Shown: positions 18,910 through 27,129 of the stretch, piece after piece
Position numbering within the stretch: position 1 is the first letter of the stretch
Layout of the letters: every line of letters starts with the position of its first letter
Origin: Prevotella sp.
GTDB lineage: Bacteria; Bacteroidota; Bacteroidia; Bacteroidales; Bacteroidaceae
Length of the DNA: 64,000 nt
Assembly: GCA_017548605.1 (NCBI GenBank)
Contig: JAFYZT010000031.1
Coordinates: 24,091-88,090, forward strand
Reading direction: 5' to 3'
Program-made: the position numbers and the translations under genes
Notes under the pieces: generated by a model
Databases searched by the model: none
The model's input: the letters and a program-made list of their open reading frames with translations, nothing else
What the model was told of the DNA's origin: nothing

Positions 18910-19953
18910 TTATTCCTGTAGCAGTTCTTCCACTTTTTTCTTCAGGTCGGTCTTTGACAGGCCACGGGCCACGATACACCCATCTTTCATTACGAGATTA
19001 TAAGGAACGGACGTGATGCCCAGTTGGCGCACCAGCTTGCCGTCGAAGAGCTGTTCATCGCAGATATTATGCCAGGTGATGGTATCTTGTTTCATGGCAT
19101 TCTCACAGTCGTGCTTGCTGGCATCGATGGAAATGCCCAACAAATGGAGGCGGCCACCCGACTGTCGTGACAGTTGTTTGAGTTGACGCTGCACATCCTT
19201 GGTCTCATAACGCCATGACGCCCATACATTGATGACCGCCACGCCCGAAGAGAGGTCGTCCTGCGTCACCGCCTCACCCTTGACGTCAGTGACGGCGAAC
19301 GCCGGCAGTCGACTGCCCACAGCTGTCATGCTCAACGTGTCCACCTGCTGTTTCATACGCATGAGCATGCCATTTTTCTCCTGCTCTTTCAACATCAGGT
19401 CGATGAGCGATTTCGCCTTGGTTACGTCGGGTTTATCGCCGAGCACAAAATAACGACGTACGAGGAAAGCGCTCACCGGAGAATCAGCATGATTGCGGAT
19501 AAACGTCTCTGCCATCCGTACCGCCTCAGGGGGCGACGCATTGGCTATCTGCAAGCGGAAATCGGTCATCAGCTCATTATCGTCAGTACCCTTCACCTCC
19601 ATCTCCTTCATATGCGACGCATCGCCCTTGATGGTCACAGTCTTCCCCGGCTCGGCGAAGATGGGCTGTTCAGAAAAGTTTGGGAAGACGAGCATCAGCA
19701 CCGCCGCCCTGCTACACGGCACCTCATAGGCAAAACGACCGCCGTTCACCTTGATGGTGTCGATGCCATCCGTTATGCCATCCTCGCTATACACATAGAA
19801 CTCTCCTTGGTTCATGTTGGCGAACCGTCCTTCCAACTTGAAGAAGCCACTGCGGCCACCACAGGCAGCAAACAGTATGGAAAGAGATAGGAGAAAGAAA
19901 AACGGGAAAATCTTGCTCCTCAGAAAGAAAAAAGAAACAGGTCTGTCGTTCAT
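18910..19953 (-). CDS. Thioredoxin-like lipoprotein with N-terminal DUF4369-like domain
   Basis: A 347-residue predicted lipoprotein. The ATG at 19953 starts MNDRPVSFFF and gives a hydrophobic segment ending in the lipobox LFAACGG. An earlier in-frame start would lie inside the tRNA and is rejected. Residues about 35-125 resemble DUF4369 (FANMNQGEFYVYSEDG). Residues about 215-345 are a thioredoxin-like/AhpC-TSA fold (GSRLPAFAVTDVKGEAVTQD, VINVWASW, LLGISIDASKHDCENAM). The usual redox CxxC after WASW is replaced by RYETKD, so it probably lacks thiol-disulfide oxidoreductase activity. It may act at the periplasmic face as a structural or degenerate member. It lies just downstream of tRNA-Leu on the same strand. 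Confidence 0.82.
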   Translation of the reverse strand: MNDRPVSFFFLRSKIFPFFFLLSLSILFAACGGRSGFFKLEGRFANMNQGEFYVYSEDGITDGIDTIKVNGGRFAYEVPCSRAAVLMLVFPNFSEQPIFAEPGKTVTIKGDASHMKEMEVKGTDDNELMTDFRLQIANASPPEAVRMAETFIRNHADSPVSAFLVRRYFVLGDKPDVTKAKSLIDLMLKEQEKNGMLMRMKQQVDTLSMTAVGSRLPAFAVTDVKGEAVTQDDLSSGVAVINVWASWRYETKDVQRQLKQLSRQSGGRLHLLGISIDASKHDCENAMKQDTITWHNICDEQLFDGKLVRQLGITSVPYNLVMKDGCIVARGLSKTDLKKKVEELLQE

Positions 19954-19973
19954 AAGCAAGATTGTTGATAGTG

Positions 19974-20058
19974 TGCCGCGAGCGGGACTCGAACCCGCAC
20001 AGCCATTCCTGGCCAAGGGATTTTAAGTCCCTCGTGTCTACCATTCCACCATCGCGGC
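19974..20058 (-). tRNA. tRNA-Leu (anticodon UAA)
   Basis: On the minus strand the 85-base gene starts GCCGCGATGGTGGAATGG and ends in the matching TCGCGGC plus discriminator A. The anticodon stem AGGGA/TCCCT encloses CTTAAAA, giving anticodon UAA for codon UUA. The T-loop GGTTCGAGTCC is intact, and a long variable arm is present, as expected for leucine. CCA is not encoded. Confidence 0.97.
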
Positions 20059-20106
20059 AATGTGATGTAAAGCATGATATGCCGTAGCATTTCAGCTTAC
20101 GAAACG

Positions 20107-20114
20107 CAAAGGTA
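20107..20114 (-). promoter_or_regulatory. Candidate -7 element for tRNA-Leu
   Basis: CAAAGGTA on the plus strand reads TACCTTTG on the minus strand, about 50 bases before the tRNA 5' end. It may also serve the following lipoprotein gene. Confidence 0.55.
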
Positions 20115-20157
20115 ATCCTATTTGTCGAATTGACAAAGAAAATTCACAATTTTTTCA

Positions 20158-20739
20158 TCAATTCACTGCCAAGGTACCCAAGGGGCCAGTGCAGGAGGCG
20201 TGGTAACGCGTCATCTTTTTGCCACCGTCGCCATTGACGATGTTACCACCGCTGTTCATATTATACTCTCTCTTGCATGTAGCACACACGGCCAGTCCGG
20301 CACTTGTCATCGTGAGGGGATAAGAGTGAACGGGCAAAGCCTGGGGGTCGAAACAGTTTGGGCACTCCCCGTCGTAGGCATAGAAGACAGCCGGAATGTC
20401 GAGGTTACCGAAGCCCACAATCAGGGAATTATTATAGCCCAATATCACCGTGCGCCGTTGGTCGATGGCATTCTCCACGGAAGGTTCCGACTGTCCGTAG
20501 TTGTTTTCAAAGATATAAGCCCTGGCGCTTGACACCATATAGGGTTTCACCTTGCAGAACGTGCCCGGTGCGTTGACGTTCATGGCCGACGACAGCACGA
20601 TATTCTGATGCACGGCGTTGTCGAAAATGAAATAGGCCGTTCGCACGGTATATTCGTTTTGCACATCGCCACACGACGAGAACATCAAGGCCCATAAGAG
20701 AGAGGCCGCGGCAGCAAACAGGCGAACGGTTCTTTTCAT
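20158..20739 (-). CDS. Lipoprotein with two CxxC motifs, unknown function
   Basis: A 193-residue predicted lipoprotein with signal MKRTVRLFAAAASLLWALMF and lipobox FSSCGD. Residues about 120-150 hold two CxxC pairs, CPNCF and CATCK, spaced about 30 residues apart. The second is followed by REYNMNSGGNIVNGDGGKK and a basic YHASCTG. The spacing fits a zinc ribbon or a Rieske-like beta fold in which His ligands have been replaced by Cys. No family is named with confidence. The start codon overlaps the argH stop codon (ATGA), so translation is coupled to argH. Confidence 0.75.
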   Translation of the reverse strand: MKRTVRLFAAAASLLWALMFSSCGDVQNEYTVRTAYFIFDNAVHQNIVLSSAMNVNAPGTFCKVKPYMVSSARAYIFENNYGQSEPSVENAIDQRRTVILGYNNSLIVGFGNLDIPAVFYAYDGECPNCFDPQALPVHSYPLTMTSAGLAVCATCKREYNMNSGGNIVNGDGGKKMTRYHASCTGPLGTLAVN

Positions 20740-22067
20740 TGCAGTAATGCTTTTTCAGCCTCACGCACCCTGTCGAAATGCAGGTCTGCCATGGCCTGGT
20801 CCATCAACTGTGCCACCTCGGCATTGCAGAGCCTTCCGATGCTCCCTTCATGCGTATGGTGAATGTCACGGTTAGGCTTAAACGTACCATGTTCTATCTC
20901 CATGCCCACCTGTTTGTAGGCATCGCGGAAGGGAACACCCTCCACCACACGACGGTTCACCTCTTCGACGGAGAAGATAGGGTCGTAAAGCGGATTATCG
21001 ATGATACGCTCGTTCACCTCCATGCGGCGGATGATATAGGCAGCCATGCTCAAGCAGTCTTTCAACTCATCGAAAGCCGGCAAGAACGCCTCCTTGATAA
21101 TCTGCAGGTCGCGGAAATAGCCGCTGGGCAGGTTGTTCATGATGAGTGTCACCTCCATGGGCAGCGCTTGCAACTTATTACACTTACCACGTATCAGCTC
21201 GAACACGTCGGGGTTCTTCTTGTGGGGCATGATGCTGCTGCCTGTGGTACATTCCTTCGGCAGACGGACGAACGAGAAATTCTGGCTGTTAAACAGACAG
21301 GCATCGAAAGCCATCTTCGCCAGCGTGCCCGCAATGGATGCCATGGCATAGGCCACATTACGCTCCATCTTGCCACGTCCCATCTGCGCATACACCACAT
21401 TATAGTCCATCGAGTCGAAGCCCAACAGACGAGTAGTCATCGAACGGTCGAGGGGGAACGAACTGCCGTAGCCCGCCGCGCTGCCCAAGGGATTGCGGTT
21501 GGTGAGTCGCCATGCTGCCTGCAAGCCATACATATCATCAAGCAGACTCTCTGCATAGGCACCGAACCACAGTCCGAAAGAGCTGGGCATGGCCACTTGC
21601 AGGTGCGTATAGCCCGGCATGAGCACATGGGCATAACGCTCACTCTGGGTTTGCAGTTCATCGAAGAGCGTCCGCACATCATCGGCTATCTCCATCAGCT
21701 GGCGGCGCGTGAAGAGTTTCAGGTCAAGCAACACCTGATCGTTACGCGATCGACCACTGTGAATTTTCTTGCCCAGGTCGCCCAGGTCGCGCGTGAGCAT
21801 CAGCTCCACCTGTGAGTGGACATCCTCGATACCCTCCTCGATGACGAACTCACCCCGTTCACACTGCGCATAGATACGTTTTAGCGCATCGAGCAACGGT
21901 GCCAGCTCTTCACTCTTGAGCAGTCCGATGCTTTCGAGCATGGTGATGTGGGCCATGCTGCCCAACACATCGTATGGTGCCAAGTAAAGGTCCATCTCAC
22001 GGTCGCGCCCTACGGTGAACCGTTCTATCTCAGCATTGATGGCATAGTCTTTTTCCCAGAGTTTCAT
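20736..22067 (-). CDS. argH: Argininosuccinate lyase
   Basis: A 443-residue cytoplasmic enzyme of the fumarase/aspartase superfamily. It splits argininosuccinate into arginine and fumarate, the last step of arginine synthesis. The family signature is seen as TGSSIMPHKKNPDVFELIRG (about 275). The substrate-binding region SGRSRNDQV, YTHLQVAMP and the N-terminal KLWEKDY are also clear. Length is close to the usual 450-460. Other arginine-related genes in the window (argB, argS, speA) are not adjacent. The upstream gap 22068-22189 holds GTTAATTCGCTTCGCTCATGG-type repeats and no obvious promoter. Confidence 0.97.
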   Translation of the reverse strand: MKLWEKDYAINAEIERFTVGRDREMDLYLAPYDVLGSMAHITMLESIGLLKSEELAPLLDALKRIYAQCERGEFVIEEGIEDVHSQVELMLTRDLGDLGKKIHSGRSRNDQVLLDLKLFTRRQLMEIADDVRTLFDELQTQSERYAHVLMPGYTHLQVAMPSSFGLWFGAYAESLLDDMYGLQAAWRLTNRNPLGSAAGYGSSFPLDRSMTTRLLGFDSMDYNVVYAQMGRGKMERNVAYAMASIAGTLAKMAFDACLFNSQNFSFVRLPKECTTGSSIMPHKKNPDVFELIRGKCNKLQALPMEVTLIMNNLPSGYFRDLQIIKEAFLPAFDELKDCLSMAAYIIRRMEVNERIIDNPLYDPIFSVEEVNRRVVEGVPFRDAYKQVGMEIEHGTFKPNRDIHHTHEGSIGRLCNAEVAQLMDQAMADLHFDRVREAEKALLQ

Positions 22068-22094
22068 GATGATATTTATTTAAGTGGGAGTAAA

Positions 22095-22190
22095 ATTGGG
22101 AGTTAAAATGGAAGTTAATTCGCTTCGCTCATGGAAGTTAAAATGGACATTACTCCGACTTTTACCCTTTTACTTTTTTACCTTTAATTT
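22095..22190. repeat. Intergenic word repeats with the GCGAAGCGAATTAACT motif
   Basis: The copies read GGAAGTTAATTCGCTTCGCTC followed by GGAAGTTAAAATGG, then T-rich TTTACCCTTTTAC words. The same motif recurs at 35878-35990 and 54355-54375. Confidence 0.65.
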
Positions 22191-22606
22191 TACTCATATT
22201 TTATTCCCGCGATGATGTCGGCCATTTTTTCAAGGGCCTCTTTCAGCGGGCCCGACACCATGCCTTTCATCAGGGGATTGAGTTCGGTCTTGATGGTTAG
22301 GCGCATCTTACATGTCTCTTCTGTAACAGGAAGCAGTTGTATCCAGAAGAAGAAGGGGATAGGCGACTCTGCCGTCTCAAACTTGATGCATTTCGACTCC
22401 TCACGTTCGATGATGCGCAGGGTGACACGTCCGATGGGTGATACCTCCACGGAGAGCGAATCACGGTCGAAGGTGAAATCCTGTATCTTATCGTCGGGCA
22501 TACGTTCCTTCACCCTTTCCATGTTGGTTAGGTCACTCAACGTGTCATATACCAGTTGTTGCGGGTAGGGTATCTCCCTAACTTTGCTTTCAAATTTACA
22601 GTCCAT
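22190..22606 (-). CDS. SRPBCC family protein (polyketide cyclase/START-like)
   Basis: A 138-residue soluble protein. The start at 22606 (MDCKFESKVREIPYPQQLVY) fits the family, whose first strand is followed by P-x-x-VY-x-x-L; the longer frame runs into repeat DNA. The rest, including LSDLTNMERVKERMPDD, VSPIGRVTLRIIE, CKMRLTIKTELNPLMKGMV and the C-terminal long helix PLKEALEKMADIIAGI, fits the helix-grip fold. Such proteins bind hydrophobic ligands; the ligand is unknown. It lies downstream of pyrE on the same strand, with a REP-like repeat between them, so co-transcription is possible. Confidence 0.82.
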   Translation of the reverse strand: MDCKFESKVREIPYPQQLVYDTLSDLTNMERVKERMPDDKIQDFTFDRDSLSVEVSPIGRVTLRIIEREESKCIKFETAESPIPFFFWIQLLPVTEETCKMRLTIKTELNPLMKGMVSGPLKEALEKMADIIAGIKYE

Positions 22607-22683
22607 ATAATTATGATTTATTAGGAGTTTAGGAGTTTGGACAATAGTCTTAGGAGTGGAAGAATGACTCCTCACCCCTTACT

Positions 22684-22710
22684 CCTTCCCTCGGGAGAGC
22701 TGGGGTGGGT
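22684..22710. repeat. REP-like palindrome copy downstream of pyrE
   Basis: CCTTCCCTCGGGAGAGCTGG then GGTGGGT, about 13 bases after the pyrE stop and in the same orientation relative to that gene as other copies. Confidence 0.65.
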
Positions 22711-22722
22711 ATTTGTTGTTTA

Positions 22723-23355
22723 TCACTGTCTCCACCTTGCGGGGTCTTTGCGCCACTCGTCGAGCAGTGCCACATCGGCATCAGCGATATATCCAGTAGC
22801 CAGCGCCTGAGCCACCACATGCTCATAGTCGGTGAGCGTGACGAGTTGCACGCCAGCCTCTTTAAACGCCTCCTCGGCCACGGGGAAGCCGTATGTGTAA
22901 GAGGCTACCATGCCCACCACTTCGCAACCGTGACGACGCAGGGCTTCCACGGCCTTCAGGCTGCTGCCACCCGTCGAGATGAGGTCTTCCACCACCACCA
23001 CCTTGGCTCCTTGGGGCAGTTCACCCTCAATCAGGTTTTCCAGTCCGTGGTCTTTGGGTTTACTACGCACGTAGGCAAAGGGCAGGTTCAAAGCATCGGC
23101 CACCAAGGCACCCTGTGCGATGGCACCTGTTGCCACACCTGCTACCGCCTCGGCTTCGGGGAAACAGGCCATCACGGCATGAGTGAGTTGCAGTTTCACG
23201 TAGTTTCGAAGGGCTGGGAAGGAGAGCGTCTTGCGGTTATCGCAATAGAAAGGCGATTTCCACCCTGAAGCCCAAGTGAACGGGTCGTTGGGTTGCAACT
23301 TGATGGCTTTCACATCCAGCAGTTTGCCGGCAAATACTTTTTTCTGGTCGTTCAT
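22723..23355 (-). CDS. pyrE: Orotate phosphoribosyltransferase
   Basis: A 210-residue cytoplasmic enzyme that joins orotate to PRPP to form orotidine monophosphate in pyrimidine synthesis. The PRPP-binding motif VVVVEDLISTGGSSLKAVEA is near residue 120. YVRSKPKDHG and FTWASGWKSPFYCDNRK are typical of the family. Length is normal. It has its own -7 element at 23445 on the minus strand. Confidence 0.97.
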   Translation of the reverse strand: MNDQKKVFAGKLLDVKAIKLQPNDPFTWASGWKSPFYCDNRKTLSFPALRNYVKLQLTHAVMACFPEAEAVAGVATGAIAQGALVADALNLPFAYVRSKPKDHGLENLIEGELPQGAKVVVVEDLISTGGSSLKAVEALRRHGCEVVGMVASYTYGFPVAEEAFKEAGVQLVTLTDYEHVVAQALATGYIADADVALLDEWRKDPARWRQ

Positions 23356-23359
23356 TGTT

Positions 23360-23442
23360 ATGGAGTTTTTTGAATTTCTGGAGGGTTATAGGTTTTTACC
23401 TTGGCTATCTTAAGTCTTCCTTGGATGCCCTAAGATTTCACG
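23360..23442. repeat. Word array upstream of pyrE
   Basis: On the minus strand, words of about 10 bases such as CTTAGGGCAT, CCAAGGAAGA, CTTAAGATAG and CCAAGG fill the pyrE leader. Confidence 0.5.
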
Positions 23443-23444
23443 CG

Positions 23445-23452
23445 CAAAAGTA
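23445..23452 (-). promoter_or_regulatory. Candidate -7 element of pyrE
   Basis: CAAAAGTA on the plus strand reads TACTTTTG on the minus strand, about 90 bases before the pyrE start. Confidence 0.55.
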
Positions 23453-23496
23453 CAACAAATAATTGAGATATAAATAGGATGGTGGTAAAAAGTCGT

Positions 23497-24201
23497 TTAG
23501 TGCTTGGCAAATCCCAGGGAAAGGACACTGAAATGGGCGGCTCCTCCCCGGCGCAGTTCATTGGCACACGACAGGATGGTGGCTCCTGAGGTCACGATAT
23601 CGTCGATAAGGAGGATATGCTTACCTTGCACATCAGCCTTCTTGCGCAGTTCGAACACCCCCTCCACATTCTCATGCCGTCCTTGCAGACTCTGCTGTGT
23701 CTGGCTGCCTTCAAAACGGGTGCGCCGCACCACTTTCAAACCGATGGGCAACTTCGTCACATGAGCCACACCACGCGCTATCTCCATACTCTGGTTATAC
23801 CCACGCTGTCGCTCACGCCGCTTGGCCAGAGGGATGGGAACGATGAGGTCAATGCCCTCGAAGAAGCCATGACGCGAAAACTCCTGTGCGGCCAACCGGC
23901 CCATCTCCCACCCTATCTCCGGATGATGGTGGTATTTCATGTCATAGATGATGCGGCTCACCTCGGAACCAGCTTCATAGTAAAAAAGGGCAGCTGCCCG
24001 TTCGATGGGGATACGTGCCCAGAAGAGTTTGGCCATCTCGTTCTCATAAGCATCGGCGGCATAATTCGTGCGCGGCAGGTGCAGGTTACAACGGGCACAG
24101 ATGACCTCCTCGCCGATGGCCAAACGCTCACCACACACCGGACAGGCGCGTGGCGCTATCAACATGATGAGCCTATGCCAGAAACTCGTCGTCTGTGCCA
24201 T
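23497..24201 (-). CDS. ComF family amidophosphoribosyltransferase-like protein
   Basis: A 234-residue cytoplasmic protein. A zinc-finger-like N-terminus (CPVCGERLAIGEEVICARC, residues about 20-40) is followed by a phosphoribosyltransferase domain with LLIDDIVTSGATILSCANEL (about 190) and PIPLAKRRERQRGYNQSMEI. ComF proteins are linked to DNA uptake and primosome-associated steps of transformation, though their biochemical role is not settled. The ATG at 24201 is chosen because the helix WHRLIMLIAPRACPVCG fits the family start; a TTG at 24210 is also possible. It overlaps the end of recX by about 29 bases, which implies coupled translation. Confidence 0.9.
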   Translation of the reverse strand: MAQTTSFWHRLIMLIAPRACPVCGERLAIGEEVICARCNLHLPRTNYAADAYENEMAKLFWARIPIERAAALFYYEAGSEVSRIIYDMKYHHHPEIGWEMGRLAAQEFSRHGFFEGIDLIVPIPLAKRRERQRGYNQSMEIARGVAHVTKLPIGLKVVRRTRFEGSQTQQSLQGRHENVEGVFELRKKADVQGKHILLIDDIVTSGATILSCANELRRGGAAHFSVLSLGFAKH

Positions 24202-24676
24202 CCTCGTCAATCGTTATGTCATCGGCCTTCATGCACTGGCGTATCAAGTCATAGGAAAAACCGCGACCAAGGGCGAAACGCACTAGTTTGGCACGTGCCT
24301 CGTAATCGTCGGCGGCTCGCAGGGAACGTCGTTTGGAAGCGAGCAGGGGGCGCAACACACGCAGGTATTCCTCGTCATCGACAGCATCGAGAACGGGGCG
24401 CGACACCTCACTGGGTATGCGCTTGAGGAAAAGTGCCTGTTCCACCTTGCGCCGTCCCCATTTATTGTATCGTATCTTGTCCTTGACGAAAGCACGGCAA
24501 TAACGCTCGTCATCGACATACCCCTCCTCCACAAGATGGGCGATGATACGCGCACGGGCATCCTCGGGTAACTGCCACCGGCGCAGTTTCTCGTCCATGT
24601 CGTGTGAACATTGCTCCGAAGAGGCGCAAAGAGCCTCCAGGCGCAACCGGGCCTCGTTTTCTGTCATCTCTCTCAT
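24173..24676 (-). CDS. recX: Regulatory protein RecX
   Basis: A 167-residue all-helical protein. RecX binds RecA filaments and limits recombination activity. Recognisable parts are the three-helix repeats with EEGYVDDERYCRAFVKDKIR and NKWGRRKVEQALFLK near residues 55-95. The ATG at 24676 overlaps the prmC stop (ATGA), which favours this start over the one nine codons earlier. It lies in the tight minus-strand operon prmC-recX-comF. The C-terminus is acidic (DDITIDEDGTDDEFLA). Confidence 0.9.
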   Translation of the reverse strand: MREMTENEARLRLEALCASSEQCSHDMDEKLRRWQLPEDARARIIAHLVEEGYVDDERYCRAFVKDKIRYNKWGRRKVEQALFLKRIPSEVSRPVLDAVDDEEYLRVLRPLLASKRRSLRAADDYEARAKLVRFALGRGFSYDLIRQCMKADDITIDEDGTDDEFLA

Positions 24677-25506
24677 GGTCGTAGGGCTTGCATGAAACGG
24701 CAACGGCCAAAAGCATCGTTGCGCGTTGCTATCTGTGTGAAATGATGCTGTTCGAGCTTCGTCGTCAGCTGACTGGCAAAACGTGGGTTGATTTCAAAAA
24801 AGAGTCGCCCGCCATGACACAACGCCTCGGTGGCATAGTCGGCGATGGCTCTATAGAACAGCAGGGGGTCGTCCTCGCTCACGAACAGGGCTTCTTCAGG
24901 TTCATAACGCAGCACATTGGGATGCATGGCCGTCCGTTCACTTTCACCCACATAAGGGGGATTCGACACGATGACATCCCACCGTTCGCTGTCAAGAGGA
25001 GGTTTCAACGCGTCCTGACGGTGGAAGCGCACGTTAGCACCCAATCGCCGCGCATTATCCTCAGCCAAGGCAAGGGCCGTTTCCGACACGTCCCACGCCT
25101 CCACCTCTGCCGCCATTTCCTTGGCCAAGGTGATGGCGATACAGCCGCTTCCCGTACCGATGTCGAGCGCACGGCAAGGAACGGCGTCGCCGCATGAAGA
25201 CAACACCCAATCGCACAACTCTTCCGTCTCGGGCCGGGGGATAAGCGCCCCTCGCTCCACCTTGAAAGACCTGCCGTAGAACACCGCTTCGCCCAGCACA
25301 TACTGCACCGGTTCGGCCTTTTCCAGCCGAGCCATCATTTTTTCCAGTTTATGATGGTCATCTGCAGATAATTGTGTAATTTTGCCGCTGAGGATGTCGG
25401 CCGTAGTCATACCGAAAGCCGACTCCAGCACCCATCGCACGATGGCTCGCGCCTCGCCCTCGTCATAGAGGGGGGTAAGCCTCAGCCACAATTCTCGGTA
25501 TTCCAT
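24673..25506 (-). CDS. prmC: Peptide chain release factor N5-glutamine methyltransferase
   Basis: A 277-residue cytoplasmic SAM-dependent methyltransferase that modifies the GGQ glutamine of release factors. The SAM motif ALDIGTGSGCIAITLAKEM (near 120) and the catalytic NPPYVGESE (near 185) are present, with an N-terminal helical domain (FYGRSFKVERGALIPRPETE) typical of PrmC/HemK. It is the first gene of prmC-recX-comF and is divergent from ribD; the two starts are only 61 bases apart. Confidence 0.95.
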   Translation of the reverse strand: MEYRELWLRLTPLYDEGEARAIVRWVLESAFGMTTADILSGKITQLSADDHHKLEKMMARLEKAEPVQYVLGEAVFYGRSFKVERGALIPRPETEELCDWVLSSCGDAVPCRALDIGTGSGCIAITLAKEMAAEVEAWDVSETALALAEDNARRLGANVRFHRQDALKPPLDSERWDVIVSNPPYVGESERTAMHPNVLRYEPEEALFVSEDDPLLFYRAIADYATEALCHGGRLFFEINPRFASQLTTKLEQHHFTQIATRNDAFGRCRFMQALRP

Positions 25507-25567
25507 ACGCTGACGGGATAGGATGATTCATTTTGAAATGGATTACAAAAATACGGAAAAAAACAAT

Positions 25568-26497
25568 ATGAACAAAAAAACGACCGACGAAATCTTCATG
25601 CATCGCTGTCTGCAACTGGCTGTCTGCGGTCACCGCGGCGCCCCTCCCAATCCCATGGTGGGTGCGGTCATCGCACACGACGGGCGCATCATCGGCGAGG
25701 GCTATCATATCCGCTGTGGCGAGGGCCATGCTGAGGTGAATGCTTTTGCTTCGGTACGGAAGGAGGACGAACCGCTGTTGCATAAGGCCACCATCTACGT
25801 CAGTCTGGAGCCATGCGCCCATCATGGCAAGACACCACCCTGCGCCGACCTCATCGTGAGCAAGGGAGTTCGCCGAGTAGTGGTGGGCTGTGTTGACCCC
25901 TTCGCCAAGGTACAGGGACGCGGCATCGAAAAGCTGCGAAACGCGGGCATCGAGGTGACGGTGGGTGTCTTGGAAGAGGAGTGCCAGTGGCTGAACCGTC
26001 GGTTCTTCACCTATCATGAGAAGCACCGACCATATATCTTGCTGAAATGGGCACAGACAGCCGACGGGTTCATCGACGACCATGGTCAGGCGGCGGCTAT
26101 TTCCACGCCCTTTACGCGGATGCTCGTCCATCAGTTGCGCTCGGAATACCAGGCCATCCTCGTGGGACGCGTCACCGACGAACGTGAGCACCCCCGCCTC
26201 GACACCCGCCTGTGGGGCGGTCCTTCGCCGCGACGCCATGTGCTCGGTGGCGGCATGTCCATACCTTCGTTACTCAAGGATATGTATGCCGAGGGCATAC
26301 AGTCGCTCATGGTGGAGGGAGGACGGCGCACCCTGCAAAGCTTCCTCGATGCCGGTCTGTGGGATGAGTTGCGCGTAGAGACTTCACCACTCACTGTGGG
26401 CGACGGCACACAGGCACCCGAGCTGCCAGCTACAGTCATGCCCATAGCCCACAAAACCATTGATGGCAATAAAATCTGCTATTACAAAAAGCTATAG
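25568..26497 (+). CDS. ribD: Bifunctional riboflavin biosynthesis deaminase/reductase
   Basis: A 309-residue cytoplasmic enzyme for the second and third steps of riboflavin synthesis. The ATG at 25568 (MNKKTTDEIFMHRCLQLA) is chosen over two earlier in-frame codons because it fits the family start. The deaminase domain has the zinc site HAEVNAF and SLEPCAHHGKTPPCADLI (about 50-95). The reductase domain (about 145-309) has LKWAQTADGFIDD and MVEGGRRTLQSFL. The reductase part is shorter than the usual 350-residue RibD, with a compressed middle after RLWGGPSPRRHVL. Its stop codon forms part of the CTATAG array that follows. Confidence 0.94.
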   Translation: MNKKTTDEIFMHRCLQLAVCGHRGAPPNPMVGAVIAHDGRIIGEGYHIRCGEGHAEVNAFASVRKEDEPLLHKATIYVSLEPCAHHGKTPPCADLIVSKGVRRVVVGCVDPFAKVQGRGIEKLRNAGIEVTVGVLEEECQWLNRRFFTYHEKHRPYILLKWAQTADGFIDDHGQAAAISTPFTRMLVHQLRSEYQAILVGRVTDEREHPRLDTRLWGGPSPRRHVLGGGMSIPSLLKDMYAEGIQSLMVEGGRRTLQSFLDAGLWDELRVETSPLTVGDGTQAPELPATVMPIAHKTIDGNKICYYKKL

Positions 26498-26586
26498 AAG
26501 CTATGATAGCGGCTATCGTTTTATAGCTATAGTATCTATAGCGACTATAGTATTTATAGCTTCTATAGCAGCTAGCAGTTATAGCC
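26491..26586. repeat. CTATAG word array
   Basis: About nine degenerate words (GCTATAGAAG, CTATGATAGC, TTATAGCTAT, AGTATCTATA, GCGACTATAG and so on) with a period near 10. The array begins inside the ribD stop codon and ends 10 bases before the convergent RNase H-like gene. Confidence 0.8.
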
Positions 26587-26594
26587 TTAAAAAA

Positions 26595-27062
26595 TCATTT
26601 CTTCCTGCCGAAGTCGGCGGGAATCTCGCCCCACTTCGATGTTTCCCATTTCATGATGGGTACTTGTATGGGGTGTGTGCGGAGCCAGTTCTCTGCGCGG
26701 GCGATGATGTTGTAAAGCTGCGCGGTGCGTTCGGAACGTTCAAGTGTGGTCTTGCATTTTTTCTTGTTCACCCACAGGATGGCATTGTAACTGTCGCTAT
26801 AGATGACCTTGTCGCGTATGCCGCGCTGCTCCATCAGTGCCAATGCATGAACGATGGCGAGAAACTCACCGATATTGTTCGTGCCGAACATCGGTCCGAA
26901 ATAAAAAACGCGCTCCCCCGTCTGCAAATCCACCCCCTGATATTCCATCATCCCCGGATTACCCGAGCAGCCAGCATCAACAGCCCAAGCTGCCGCTTTC
27001 ACCTCGGGATGTAAAGGCAGTACTGTGTCATGCCGGTAATCCGGCGGATTCACCAATTTCAT
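26595..27062 (-). CDS. Ribonuclease H-like protein
   Basis: A 155-residue protein with the RNase H fold: AAWAVDAGCSGNPGMMEYQG (first catalytic Asp, near 30), NNIGEFLAIVHAL (catalytic Glu), KVIYSDSYNAILWV (catalytic Asp) and WGEIPADFGRKK at the end (final Asp). RNase HI removes RNA from RNA-DNA hybrids. This variant has a long N-terminus and lacks the usual basic handle, as in a Bacteroidetes subgroup. It lies just downstream of argS, with a REP-like copy between. Confidence 0.88.
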   Translation of the reverse strand: MKLVNPPDYRHDTVLPLHPEVKAAAWAVDAGCSGNPGMMEYQGVDLQTGERVFYFGPMFGTNNIGEFLAIVHALALMEQRGIRDKVIYSDSYNAILWVNKKKCKTTLERSERTAQLYNIIARAENWLRTHPIQVPIMKWETSKWGEIPADFGRKK

Positions 27063-27089
27063 CGCTTACTTTTTATAATCTGACAGGTT

Positions 27090-27120
27090 GCCCCCTCCTT
27101 GGGAGGGGGGAGAGGGGGAG
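27090..27120. repeat. REP-like palindrome copy
   Basis: CCCCCTCCTTGGGAGGGGGG then AGAGGGGGAG, located between argS and the RNase H-like gene. Confidence 0.65.
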
Positions 27121-27129
27121 GCTTTTCCC

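Noticed and set aside
18910-20016. Longer start of the thioredoxin-like lipoprotein at 20016
   Set aside because: The extra 21 codons lie inside tRNA-Leu, and the lipoprotein signal begins at 19953.
20778-21815. 345-residue plus-strand frame inside argH
   Set aside because: Antisense of a universally recognisable enzyme; the His-rich translation is typical of a shadow frame.
26267-26586. CTATAG array as a riboswitch for ribD
   Set aside because: It lies after, not before, ribD and is a simple word repeat without a conserved FMN-riboswitch core.
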